A stretch of 64,000 nt of DNA, taken from NCBI GenBank assembly GCA_963711465.1, contig CAVQEG010000001.1:496001-560000 (forward strand), given 5' to 3'. A model generated the notes under the pieces. The model was not told the DNA's origin and did not search any database. It saw nothing but the letters and a program-made list of their open reading frames with translations. Within the stretch, counting starts at the first letter, position 1; every line of letters begins with the position of its first letter. A program made the translations under genes and the position numbers. This DNA comes from CAVQEG01 sp963711465. Lineage in GTDB: Bacteria > Bacteroidota > Ignavibacteria > OLB7. Below, one piece after another: positions 8,993 to 16,432 of the stretch.

Positions 8993-10045
8993 ATGACCAG
9001 ACTGGGCATCATCGGATGCGGGTACTGGGGTCCGAACGTGGTCCGCAACTTCCATGGTCTGCCGAACGCGAGTGTGAGTGTCGTGTGTGACTCGCGCCCG
9101 GGTCGGCTCGACTTCATCCGCGAAAGCTATTCCGATATCGATACGACCGACGATCTGGAGGCCGTGCTCTCGGATCCGTCGATCGACGCCGTCGCCGTGG
9201 TCACACCCGTGACGACCCACCGCGAAATCGCCGTTCGGGCGATGCAGGCGGGCAAACACGTGTTCGTCGAAAAGCCGCTGGCGCACACGGGTGCCGACGC
9301 GTGGGCGATGGTGGAGGCAGCGCGCACGTACGACCGCGTGCTGGCCGTCGGACACATCTTCCAGTTCACCCCCGGCGTTCGCCGGCTGCGCCACGAGTTC
9401 CAGCAGGGTACGCTCGGTCGCGTCAACCATCTGACGTCGACACGTATCAATCTCGGACCTCCCCGAACCACCGTCGACGTCGTGTGGGACCTGGCTCCGC
9501 ACGACTTGTCGATCATCCTCTACCTGCTCGAGGAGATGCCCGAAACCGTTCGCGCGACCGGCAGCAGCTTCCAGTGGGACGGTCTGATCGACAACGCGCA
9601 TATCGATCTCGGCTTCCCGGGTGGCGCTACCGCGCACGTACACGTCAGCTGGCTGAGCTCCAACAAGACGCGGCTGATGCAGGCCTTCGGCGAGAACGGT
9701 ACGCTGGTCTACGACGAAATGCTCGCGCTCGATGGCAAGGTGAAGTTCTACGACCGCGGCGTCGACAATCGGGTCAACGCGAAGGACACCGACAAGGTCG
9801 CGCTCGGCTACGGGGCAGGTGAGATCCGCGTGCTCGAACTCGAGCAGCACGAACCCCTCCGGATGGAGTGTGCGGAATTCGTGCGGGCGATCGCCACGCG
9901 GACGCCGCTGGTCAACGACGGCGTGATCGGTGCTCGCGTGGTCGAACTGCTCGAGCGAATCACCGGTGAGATCGATGGCGTGACAGCACCCGCGGTTCGC
10001 CCTGAGCATCACGTTGAACGCCACACGATTCCTGCGGGCAAGTGA
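8993..10045 (+). CDS. Gfo/Idh/MocA oxidoreductase, WlbA/WbpB-like sugar-nucleotide 3-dehydrogenase
   Basis: A 350-residue NAD(P)-dependent oxidoreductase. The N-terminal Rossmann motif is IIGCGYWGPN (residues 6-15), and the EKP catalytic motif is at about residues 93-95 (VFVEKPLA). The C-terminal beta-sheet domain has WDLAPHDLSI with the usual active-site D and H. Close family members oxidise C3 of UDP-GlcNAc(A) (WlbA, WbpB). The following gene is a WlbB/WbpD-like N-acetyltransferase, which supports this role; the aminotransferase that should act between them (WlbC/WbpE) is not in the window. Substrate specificity is inference. Confidence 0.8.
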   Translation: MTRLGIIGCGYWGPNVVRNFHGLPNASVSVVCDSRPGRLDFIRESYSDIDTTDDLEAVLSDPSIDAVAVVTPVTTHREIAVRAMQAGKHVFVEKPLAHTGADAWAMVEAARTYDRVLAVGHIFQFTPGVRRLRHEFQQGTLGRVNHLTSTRINLGPPRTTVDVVWDLAPHDLSIILYLLEEMPETVRATGSSFQWDGLIDNAHIDLGFPGGATAHVHVSWLSSNKTRLMQAFGENGTLVYDEMLALDGKVKFYDRGVDNRVNAKDTDKVALGYGAGEIRVLELEQHEPLRMECAEFVRAIATRTPLVNDGVIGARVVELLERITGEIDGVTAPAVRPEHHVERHTIPAGK

Positions 10046-10178
10046 ACGCCGCCTTCGCGATTCGTTCGCCCGCGGTTGCGTAGTTTTATCGATGGCTGAC
10101 GGTCGATCGTTCTCCGATCACCGTCGGCCATCGTCTGTTTTCAGTCGACTCCTGCCCAATTCGCTCCCGCTTCATTCC

Positions 10179-10766
10179 ATGTCCCACTACGTTCACCCGC
10201 AGGCGCTCTGCGAGACCGAATCGATCGGTGCCAACACGCGCATCTGGGCCTTCGCACACGTCATGAAGGACGTTCGCCTCGGTGCCGACTGCAACGTCGG
10301 CGACCACAGCTTCATCGAGTCGGGCGTCACCATCGGCGACCGCGTCACGATCAAGAACGGCGTCGCCGTCTGGGAGGGCGTCACCGTCGAAGACGATGTC
10401 TTTCTCGGACCCAACTGCGTGCTCACCAACGATCTGTTTCCCCGCAGCCGCGTGTACCATGACCATGTAGTGCCGACGTTCATCCGTCGAGGCGCATCGG
10501 TCGGTGCCAACGCCACGATCGTCGCCGGCGTCACGCTGGGCGAGTACTGCATGGTCGGTGCCGGTGCGGTGGTCAATCACGACGTCGCTCCCTTTGCGCT
10601 CGTCGTCGGTGTGCCGGCCCGCCGCGTCGGCTGGGTCGGCGTTCGCGGCGAACGCTTGGCATTGTCCCCATCGAACTCCGTCGTTGAGAACGACAATGGC
10701 CGCTACGAACTGCGCGACGGCGTCGTGACCCATTCTCCATTCTCCGTCGTCGGTACTCCGCTCTGA
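10179..10766 (+). CDS. left-handed beta-helix N-acetyltransferase (WlbB/WbpD-like)
   Basis: A 195-residue hexapeptide-repeat acyltransferase that probably acetylates a 3-amino sugar nucleotide using acetyl-CoA. The repeats run from SIGANTRIWAFAHVM through GVTIGDRVTIKNGVAVWEGV to the GASVGANATIVAGVTLGEY stretch. The PLFPRSR-type loop and the final GVPARRVGWV are typical of the WbpD/FdtC group. The frame is open upstream (from 10014), but the ATG at 10179 gives the family-like start SHYVHPQAL. A weak promoter-like TAGTTTTA lies at 10081. It forms a functional pair with the preceding dehydrogenase. Confidence 0.82.
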   Translation: MSHYVHPQALCETESIGANTRIWAFAHVMKDVRLGADCNVGDHSFIESGVTIGDRVTIKNGVAVWEGVTVEDDVFLGPNCVLTNDLFPRSRVYHDHVVPTFIRRGASVGANATIVAGVTLGEYCMVGAGAVVNHDVAPFALVVGVPARRVGWVGVRGERLALSPSNSVVENDNGRYELRDGVVTHSPFSVVGTPL

Positions 10767-10772
10767 TCCGGG

Positions 10773-11888
10773 ATGTCGCATCACGTTCTCATTACCGGCG
10801 GCGCCGGTTTCATCGGGTCGCACACCGCCGATCGACTGCTGTCGCTCGGCCATCGCGTTCGTGTGCTCGACAACCTCCAGAAGCCGGTGCATCTGAAGGG
10901 GAAACCGGGCTATCTGTCCGATGAACTCGAGTTCATCGAGGGCGACGTACGCGATCGCGATACCGTTCGCAGGGCACTCCAGGGTGTGGACGTCGTCTTC
11001 CATCTTGCCGCCTATCAGGACTACCTGCAGGACTTCTCCACGTTCTTTCACACCAACGCCGTTTCCACCGCGCTCATCTACGAGCTCATCGTCGAGGAGC
11101 ACCTCCCGATCGAGCGCGTGGTGGTCGCCTCGTCCCAGTTCGTCCAGGGGGAGGGACTCTATCGCACCGTCGATGGCGAATTGCGTCGACCGACGATGCG
11201 CTCGCTGGAGCAGCTTCGTCGAGGCGAGTGGGAGCTTCTGGACGAATCCGGACGGCCGATGCAGTGGCAGTGGACGCCGGAGACGCATGCCAACCCGCCG
11301 AATGCCTACGCGATGAGCAAGTATTCGCAGGAGATGCAGGCGATTCGCTTCGGCATGCGCTACGACGTTCCCTCCGTCGCGCTTCGGTACTCCATCGTGC
11401 AGGGCTCGCGCCAGTCGTTCTACAACACATACTCCGGCGCGTGCAGAATTTTTTCGCTCCATTACTACTTCGATCGCGCGCCGACGGTATATGAGGACGG
11501 ACGGCAGCTGCGCGACTTCGTGAATATCCACGACGTGGTCGATGCGAACGTGCTTGCAATGGATGACGAGCGCGCCGTTGGAGAGGTCTTCTGTGTCGGT
11601 GGCGGCACTCCGATCGGCGTGCTGGAGTTCGCGCGCGCGGTGGCGAACGTATTCGGCAAGGAATCAATCGAGCCCCGAGTGCCGGGCGAGTTTCGCTTCG
11701 GCGACACGCGTCACACGCTGTCTGATATTTCGAAGCTCCGCCAGCTCGGCTGGCAGCCGAAGCGTTCAGTGGAGGACTCGGTGCGCGAATACGCAGAATA
11801 TCTGACCGCGCAGGGAAACATCGACGACCTGCTCGATTACGCCGAGCGTACGATGAAACGGATGAACGTCGTCCAGAAGGTGCAATGA
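10773..11888 (+). CDS. NAD-dependent epimerase/dehydratase (extended SDR)
   Basis: A 371-residue extended short-chain dehydrogenase acting on a nucleotide sugar. The dinucleotide-binding motif TGGAGFIGSH lies at residues 7-16, the D-R-D loop at EGDVRDRD, and the catalytic S and Y-x3-K as VVASSQ and YAMSKYS. An insertion of about 30 residues (GELRRPTMRSLEQLRRGEWE region) between those motifs is longer than in GalE. It starts 6 nt after the acetyltransferase and its stop overlaps the next ATG. The product (4-epimer, 4,6-dehydrated or decarboxylated sugar) cannot be told from sequence. Confidence 0.82.
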   Translation: MSHHVLITGGAGFIGSHTADRLLSLGHRVRVLDNLQKPVHLKGKPGYLSDELEFIEGDVRDRDTVRRALQGVDVVFHLAAYQDYLQDFSTFFHTNAVSTALIYELIVEEHLPIERVVVASSQFVQGEGLYRTVDGELRRPTMRSLEQLRRGEWELLDESGRPMQWQWTPETHANPPNAYAMSKYSQEMQAIRFGMRYDVPSVALRYSIVQGSRQSFYNTYSGACRIFSLHYYFDRAPTVYEDGRQLRDFVNIHDVVDANVLAMDDERAVGEVFCVGGGTPIGVLEFARAVANVFGKESIEPRVPGEFRFGDTRHTLSDISKLRQLGWQPKRSVEDSVREYAEYLTAQGNIDDLLDYAERTMKRMNVVQKVQ

Positions 11889-12604
11889 AGGCGTTTCTGC
11901 TTGCGGCCGGACTCGGCACCAGACTCCGGCCGTTGACCGATGAGGTTCCGAAATGTCTGGTTCCGATTGCCGGACGTCCGCTGCTCGCGTGGTGGCTCGA
12001 TCTGCTCCAACGGCATGGAGTCACTGACGTGCTGATCAATCTCCACCATCTGCCGGAATTGGTGGAGAAATTCGTGCAGTCGTACCATGGACCGGTGGGA
12101 ATTCAGACGGTATTCGAACCGACGCTTCTTGGCAGTGCCGGCACGCTCAACGCCAACCGATCCTTCGTTTCCGGCGAGCGCGATTTCCTGATTCTTTACG
12201 CAGACAATCTCACCAGCGCGGATCTTACGGCGCTCATCGAGGAACACCGCGGCGCCGGGGGACCGACAATGACGATGGCGCTCTTTCATGCAGAGCATCC
12301 GTCCGCCTGCGGGATAGCGACGCTCGACGACGAAGGAACGATCGTGGCATTCGATGAGAAGCCGGAGGCACCGACGAGCGATCTTGCCAATGCAGGCCTG
12401 TTCGTCGCCACGCCGGAGTTGTTCGAATTCATACGACCCGAATCATATCCGTGGGATCTCGGGACACACGTGCTTCCGGGGCTCATTGGACGAATGCACG
12501 GCTGGCAGACGGAGGGATACCTTCGCGACATCGGAACGCGCGAGAGTCTCGAGCGAGCCGAACGGGAATGGAGTCAACATTCGATGCACAATGATCATCA
12601 CTGA
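11885..12604 (+). CDS. hddC: sugar-phosphate nucleotidyltransferase (HddC-like)
   Basis: A 239-residue nucleotidyltransferase with the signature LAAGLGTRLRPLTDEVPKCL at the N-terminus and a metal-binding acidic site in LYADNL. It should activate a sugar 1-phosphate with NTP. The next gene is a GHMP kinase of the D-glycero-alpha-D-manno-heptose 7-phosphate kinase type and gmhA follows, so the substrate is most likely D-glycero-alpha-D-manno-heptose 1-phosphate (giving GDP-heptose). The ATG overlaps the preceding stop by 4 nt and the gene overlaps the kinase gene by 14 nt. The HddC name rests on context. Confidence 0.72.
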   Translation: MKAFLLAAGLGTRLRPLTDEVPKCLVPIAGRPLLAWWLDLLQRHGVTDVLINLHHLPELVEKFVQSYHGPVGIQTVFEPTLLGSAGTLNANRSFVSGERDFLILYADNLTSADLTALIEEHRGAGGPTMTMALFHAEHPSACGIATLDDEGTIVAFDEKPEAPTSDLANAGLFVATPELFEFIRPESYPWDLGTHVLPGLIGRMHGWQTEGYLRDIGTRESLERAEREWSQHSMHNDHH

Positions 12605-13580
12605 GACACCACTTCGCATCAGTATTGCCGGCGGCGGCACCGACCTTCCCGAATACTACCGTCAGCACGGCGGCCGGGTCGTTTCGACGACGATCGACAA
12701 GTACATCTACGTAATTGTCAACCATCGATACGACGACAAGATCTACGTCGATTATTCGAAGAAGGAAATCGTGTCGTCGATCGACGAGATTCAGCACGAA
12801 CTCGTTCGCGAGGCCGCGCGGATGACCGGGATGACCAACGGGTTCGAGGTTGCGATGATGGCGGACATTCCGTCGGAGGGCTCCGGGCTCGGTTCTTCCT
12901 CGAGTCTGACGGTCGGACTGCTGAACGCATTTTATCAGTATCGCGGGCGGCAAATCGGGCCGGAGCGGCTGGCCGACGAGGCGTGTCGGATCGAGATCGA
13001 CATCTGCGGCAAGCCGATCGGAAAGCAGGACCAGTACGTAGCGGCGTATGGCGGATTGAACGTGATCACGTTCAACGAAGACGATTCGGTGACGGTCGAT
13101 CCGATCGACATTCCCGATTCGCATCGCCGGAGATTCGGGAGCAACCTTCTGCTGTTCTTCACCGACATCGTTCGAAAGTCGAGCAACATCCTGTCGACGC
13201 AGCGGGAGCGGATTGGCGATACGACGGACTTTCACCATCAGATCAAGGCGCTGGCGTGCGAGGTGGAGTCGGCGTTGAGGGCTGGCGATTTTGACGCGAT
13301 CGGAGACATTCTGCATCGCAACTGGGAATTGAAGAAGCAGCTTGCCACGGGCATCACCAACGAGCAGATCGACGGGATGTATACGAGTGCGCAGGATGGC
13401 GGTGCGCTGGGGGGAAAGATTTCCGGAGCCGGAGGCGGGGGATTTCTCATGGTGTATTGTCGGCGTCCCGATCAGGATAATCTGCGCGAATCGCTCGACA
13501 ACTATCGGGAAATGCCGTTCATGCTCGAGCCGTACGGCAGCAAGATCATTCTCAACCATCAGCGCTACAGCTGGAAGTAA
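12591..13580 (+). CDS. hddA: D-glycero-alpha-D-manno-heptose-7-phosphate kinase-like GHMP kinase
   Basis: A 329-residue GHMP kinase. It begins MIITETPLRISIAGGGTDLP, the typical HddA N-terminus, with the phosphate-binding loop SEGSGLGSSSSLTVG near residues 95-109 and the C-terminal motif GKISGAGGGGFLM. HddA phosphorylates heptose 7-phosphate at C1 with ATP in the cytoplasm. The frame is open far upstream into hddC, but only the ATG at 12591 gives the conserved N-terminus. It sits between hddC and, after a channel gene, gmhA. No gmhB phosphatase, the remaining step, is visible in the window. Confidence 0.85.
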   Translation: MIITETPLRISIAGGGTDLPEYYRQHGGRVVSTTIDKYIYVIVNHRYDDKIYVDYSKKEIVSSIDEIQHELVREAARMTGMTNGFEVAMMADIPSEGSGLGSSSSLTVGLLNAFYQYRGRQIGPERLADEACRIEIDICGKPIGKQDQYVAAYGGLNVITFNEDDSVTVDPIDIPDSHRRRFGSNLLLFFTDIVRKSSNILSTQRERIGDTTDFHHQIKALACEVESALRAGDFDAIGDILHRNWELKKQLATGITNEQIDGMYTSAQDGGALGGKISGAGGGGFLMVYCRRPDQDNLRESLDNYREMPFMLEPYGSKIILNHQRYSWK

Positions 13581-13641
13581 CCACCATTGGCGGGCGGGAC
13601 GGTGCCACCCGGACCGCATCCGCCGGACGAAGAGCCGTCTG

Positions 13642-14721
13642 ATGAGACGAAGACAGATACCGCGGCCGGTATGGCACGTGATCGGCCTCGCGGTCTATTC
13701 GCTGCTGCTCATACTGATCGTCGCTGCGGAGTCGACCAGCAGCAAGGCGAACATCCATTCGATCCCGGATGCCATCTGGTATTCCCTCGTGACGCTCACG
13801 ACCGTCGGGTACGGCGATCACTATCCGGTGACGCTGTTCGGAAAGGTGATAGGATTCCTTTTCCTCATCGGCAGTCTCGGTGTCCTCGGTTTTCTGATCG
13901 GTGAAATCAATAAACAGGTGCTCGACAGACGCGAGAGGAAGCGTATGGGACTCGACGGAACGCGATTCGCGGGCCACGTCATCATCATCGGCTGGGACGA
14001 TTTCGCCCGGTCGATCACAAGGCAGTTGCTCGGGGCCGAACGGCAGGTGGCGATCATTACCGACGATCGCGACGATGTCGATCTGATTTATTCCGCATTC
14101 CCCGATCGCCCTGTCTTCGTCCTGTTCAGCGAACTGAATAACACGAACCAGTTCCACAACGTGAACATCGACAGTTCGTACATGGTGTTCCTCAACGGGG
14201 GGAACGACACGGACAAACTGATCGCGATACTGAACCTGAAGAAGGTGTACGGGAAGGTGAAGATACTCGTGACGCTGGATAATCCGGACTTGAAGGATAC
14301 GTTCCAGAGTGCCGGCGTGACGTATGCATTGTCGAAGAATGAAATTGCGTCGAAACTGATTGCTTCCTACATCTTCGAGCCGGACGTGGCGACGCTCTCC
14401 AATGATCTGATGTCATCGACGGAGACAGCCGGACAGTACGACATTCAGCAGTACGAGGTATTGCCGCAGAATCCATTTGCCGGTCGCACGTTCGGCGAGG
14501 CATTCAATACGATCCGGTACGAATTCAAGTCAATGCTTCTCGCCGTCGTGAAAATCGAGGGAGACAAGCGAACGATCATCAAACTTCCACCGGACGATCT
14601 GAAGATCGAGGTCGGCAATTTCTTGATCGTGATTACCGACGGCGAAGGCGAGAAGGTGCTCGAGGAACAGTTCCATACGAAGGAGGGCGTCATCGACCGG
14701 CACGAGGACAAGCACACATAG
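13642..14721 (+). CDS. two-helix potassium channel with RCK (TrkA-N/TrkA-C) regulatory domains
   Basis: A 359-residue protein with one TM helix at residues 10-28, a pore loop with the K+ selectivity filter TVGYGD (residues 54-59) and a second TM helix (KVIGFLFLIGSLGVLGFLIG). A cytoplasmic RCK/TrkA-N domain follows (GHVIIIGWDDFARSI), and a C-terminal TrkA-C like domain begins with YEVLPQNPFAGRTFGEA. This is the MthK/GsuK type. It lies 61 nt after hddA and 12 nt before gmhA on the same strand, so it appears co-transcribed with heptose genes, an odd setting for a channel. In the dinucleotide fold the usual GxGxxG is replaced by GWDDFA, so nucleotide binding may differ. Confidence 0.85.
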   Translation: MRRRQIPRPVWHVIGLAVYSLLLILIVAAESTSSKANIHSIPDAIWYSLVTLTTVGYGDHYPVTLFGKVIGFLFLIGSLGVLGFLIGEINKQVLDRRERKRMGLDGTRFAGHVIIIGWDDFARSITRQLLGAERQVAIITDDRDDVDLIYSAFPDRPVFVLFSELNNTNQFHNVNIDSSYMVFLNGGNDTDKLIAILNLKKVYGKVKILVTLDNPDLKDTFQSAGVTYALSKNEIASKLIASYIFEPDVATLSNDLMSSTETAGQYDIQQYEVLPQNPFAGRTFGEAFNTIRYEFKSMLLAVVKIEGDKRTIIKLPPDDLKIEVGNFLIVITDGEGEKVLEEQFHTKEGVIDRHEDKHT

Positions 14722-14733
14722 GAATTTCACAAC

Positions 14734-15315
14734 ATGAATTTCAGCCAGTACAAGTCGTATCTCACCGCGGCGACCGATTCGGTCGACGAATCGGAGGTCG
14801 CGCGATTCATCGAATCGCTCTACGCCGCCTATCGCACCGGGTCGACGGTGTTCGTCATCGGCAACGGTGGCTCGGCGGCAAACGCGAGTCATTTCGCGCA
14901 GGATCTCGCGAAGGGCACGTGTCAGGACATGGAGCAGGAGAAGCGGATCCGCGCACTGTCGCTGACGGACAATCTTCCGTTCCTCTCGGCGCTTGCCAAT
15001 GACGAGGGATACGACCAGGTGTTCCTGCAGCAGCTCCGCACCTTCTGCCGGGAGGGCGACGTGCTGGTGGCGATCAGCGGGTCGGGCAATTCTCCGAACG
15101 TGTTGCGGGCGATCGAGTACGCCAACGCGCACGGGATGAAGACGATCGGTGTGACGGGGTTTTCCGGAGGGCGGCTGCGGGAGATCGCACAGGAGTGCGT
15201 GCACGTCCCGCTCGACGACATGTGTACTGCCGAGAGCGTGCATTCGATCGTATTTCACTACGTGGTGCTGCAGTTGAAGGAGCGGATGGCGCAGGAGGTG
15301 GTGGAGGCGCGGTGA
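14734..15315 (+). CDS. gmhA: sedoheptulose-7-phosphate isomerase (GmhA)
   Basis: A 193-residue SIS-domain protein that converts sedoheptulose 7-phosphate to D-glycero-D-manno-heptose 7-phosphate, the first committed step of heptose synthesis. The family motifs are GNGGSAANASHFAQDL (residues 43-58) and ISGSGNSPNVLRAIEYA, with the C-terminal catalytic TAESVHSIVFHYV helix. Length matches GmhA enzymes. It ends the + strand glycan block and converges on the GT9 gene, with a UUCG hairpin between them. Confidence 0.9.
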   Translation: MNFSQYKSYLTAATDSVDESEVARFIESLYAAYRTGSTVFVIGNGGSAANASHFAQDLAKGTCQDMEQEKRIRALSLTDNLPFLSALANDEGYDQVFLQQLRTFCREGDVLVAISGSGNSPNVLRAIEYANAHGMKTIGVTGFSGGRLREIAQECVHVPLDDMCTAESVHSIVFHYVVLQLKERMAQEVVEAR

Positions 15316-15341
15316 GGCGGGGCAACTTCAGAGTGTGGTGG

Positions 15342-15361
15342 GGACGACCTTCGGGTCCTCC
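15342..15361 (+). terminator. UUCG-loop hairpin between convergent genes
   Basis: GGACGACC at 15342-15349 and GGTCCTCC at 15354-15361 pair around a TTCG tetraloop with one internal mismatch. It lies between gmhA (+) and the GT9 gene (-). There is no T-tract on either strand, so it may be a 3'-end stabiliser or a weak terminator. Confidence 0.4.
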
Positions 15362-15375
15362 GTGTCCGGCACGGT

Positions 15376-16401
15376 CTAACCGACCTTGTGGCAGACGGCC
15401 TCTACCGCCGACGCCACCTCTGCGGCCGTGATCCCGAGCATGCACTGAAAGTGCCCCTTCGGGCACTCCAGCCGTCCGATGGTTGTACATGGCCGGCAGG
15501 AGAGTCCGAGGTTCTCCACGACGCGGGAGGTGGTGCCATACGGAGCGAATCCGAATTCCTGCACGGTGGAGCCGAAGATTGCGACGACGGGGCGTTTGCG
15601 AGCGGCGGCGACGTGCGCGAGGGCGGAGTCATTGGAGACGACGGCGTCGCACGCATCGATGGTTGCGGCGGCGTCGAGGATCGATCCTCCACCGGCGAGA
15701 TTCAGGACGGTAGCCGGCGTGACGTTCTGAAGGATACCTGCGCGAATTTCCTCACAGAGCGTGTGTTCATCACCGCCTCCGAGCAGCACCACCCGGGCAT
15801 TCCAGCGTGTGATCAGCGCACAGCCGAGTTCGACGAAGCGATGGACGGGCCATCGTTTCGTTGCATGGCGCGCACCGGGCGCGAGCGCAATCGTCGGACG
15901 CTCCGGAAGCGGTTCGATCGCAGCGTAGGCACCACCGGTGAACAGATCGAGTCCGGCGCCGTCGTTCTCGACGTCGAGGTCATGCGCCAGGGTGAGGTAG
16001 CGTTCTGCCACGGGGACGACTGGCCGCAGGAGGTTCTTCCTGAAGTGCACGAGCAACCACTTACGGACGGTGGGTTTTTCGAAGACGAGCGTGCGACGAC
16101 CGAGACCAAGCCGGAAATATCTGCTTCGGATCGAGTTGTGGAGGTCGAGCACGAGGTCGTAGCCATGGGCGTCTTCGGCGATGAGTGCGGCCTTGCGGCG
16201 CGCGAGCTGACGCGGGCGTTCGTGTGACTCGATGGCGAACACGCGATCGATGTAGGGGGAATGCTCGAGCAGCGGCGCGAAGGATCGCTTCGTGAGGAAG
16301 TGGACGTCGGCGTCGGGAAAGCGGCGGCGGAGGCAGCGCACGAGCAGGGACGTGAGGATCACGTCACCGGCGGAGCTGAAGCGTATCAGGAGGATTTTCA
16401 T
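15376..16401 (-). CDS. GT9 family (heptosyltransferase-like) glycosyltransferase
   Basis: A 341-residue member of the ADP-heptose:LPS heptosyltransferase family. Family marks are MKILLIRFSSAGDVILTSLL at the N-terminus, DVHFLTKRSFAPLLE, the middle IALAPGARHATKRWP segment and the C-terminal VVSNDSALAHVAAARKRPVVAIFG. It contains a cysteine-rich CRPC and CPKGHFQCM stretch common in this family. The start at 16401 is preferred over 16434 because the conserved N-terminus begins there. It faces gmhA tail to tail and may transfer heptose or a related sugar to lipid A-core or a glycan acceptor. Confidence 0.85.
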   Translation of the reverse strand: MKILLIRFSSAGDVILTSLLVRCLRRRFPDADVHFLTKRSFAPLLEHSPYIDRVFAIESHERPRQLARRKAALIAEDAHGYDLVLDLHNSIRSRYFRLGLGRRTLVFEKPTVRKWLLVHFRKNLLRPVVPVAERYLTLAHDLDVENDGAGLDLFTGGAYAAIEPLPERPTIALAPGARHATKRWPVHRFVELGCALITRWNARVVLLGGGDEHTLCEEIRAGILQNVTPATVLNLAGGGSILDAAATIDACDAVVSNDSALAHVAAARKRPVVAIFGSTVQEFGFAPYGTTSRVVENLGLSCRPCTTIGRLECPKGHFQCMLGITAAEVASAVEAVCHKVG

Positions 16402-16432
16402 AGTTTCACGCCCGCACCAATTCCCCACGACC

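Noticed and set aside
10086..11531. 481-codon - strand frame opposite the acetyltransferase and epimerase genes
   Set aside because: It spans two well-supported + strand genes and has no recognisable motif.
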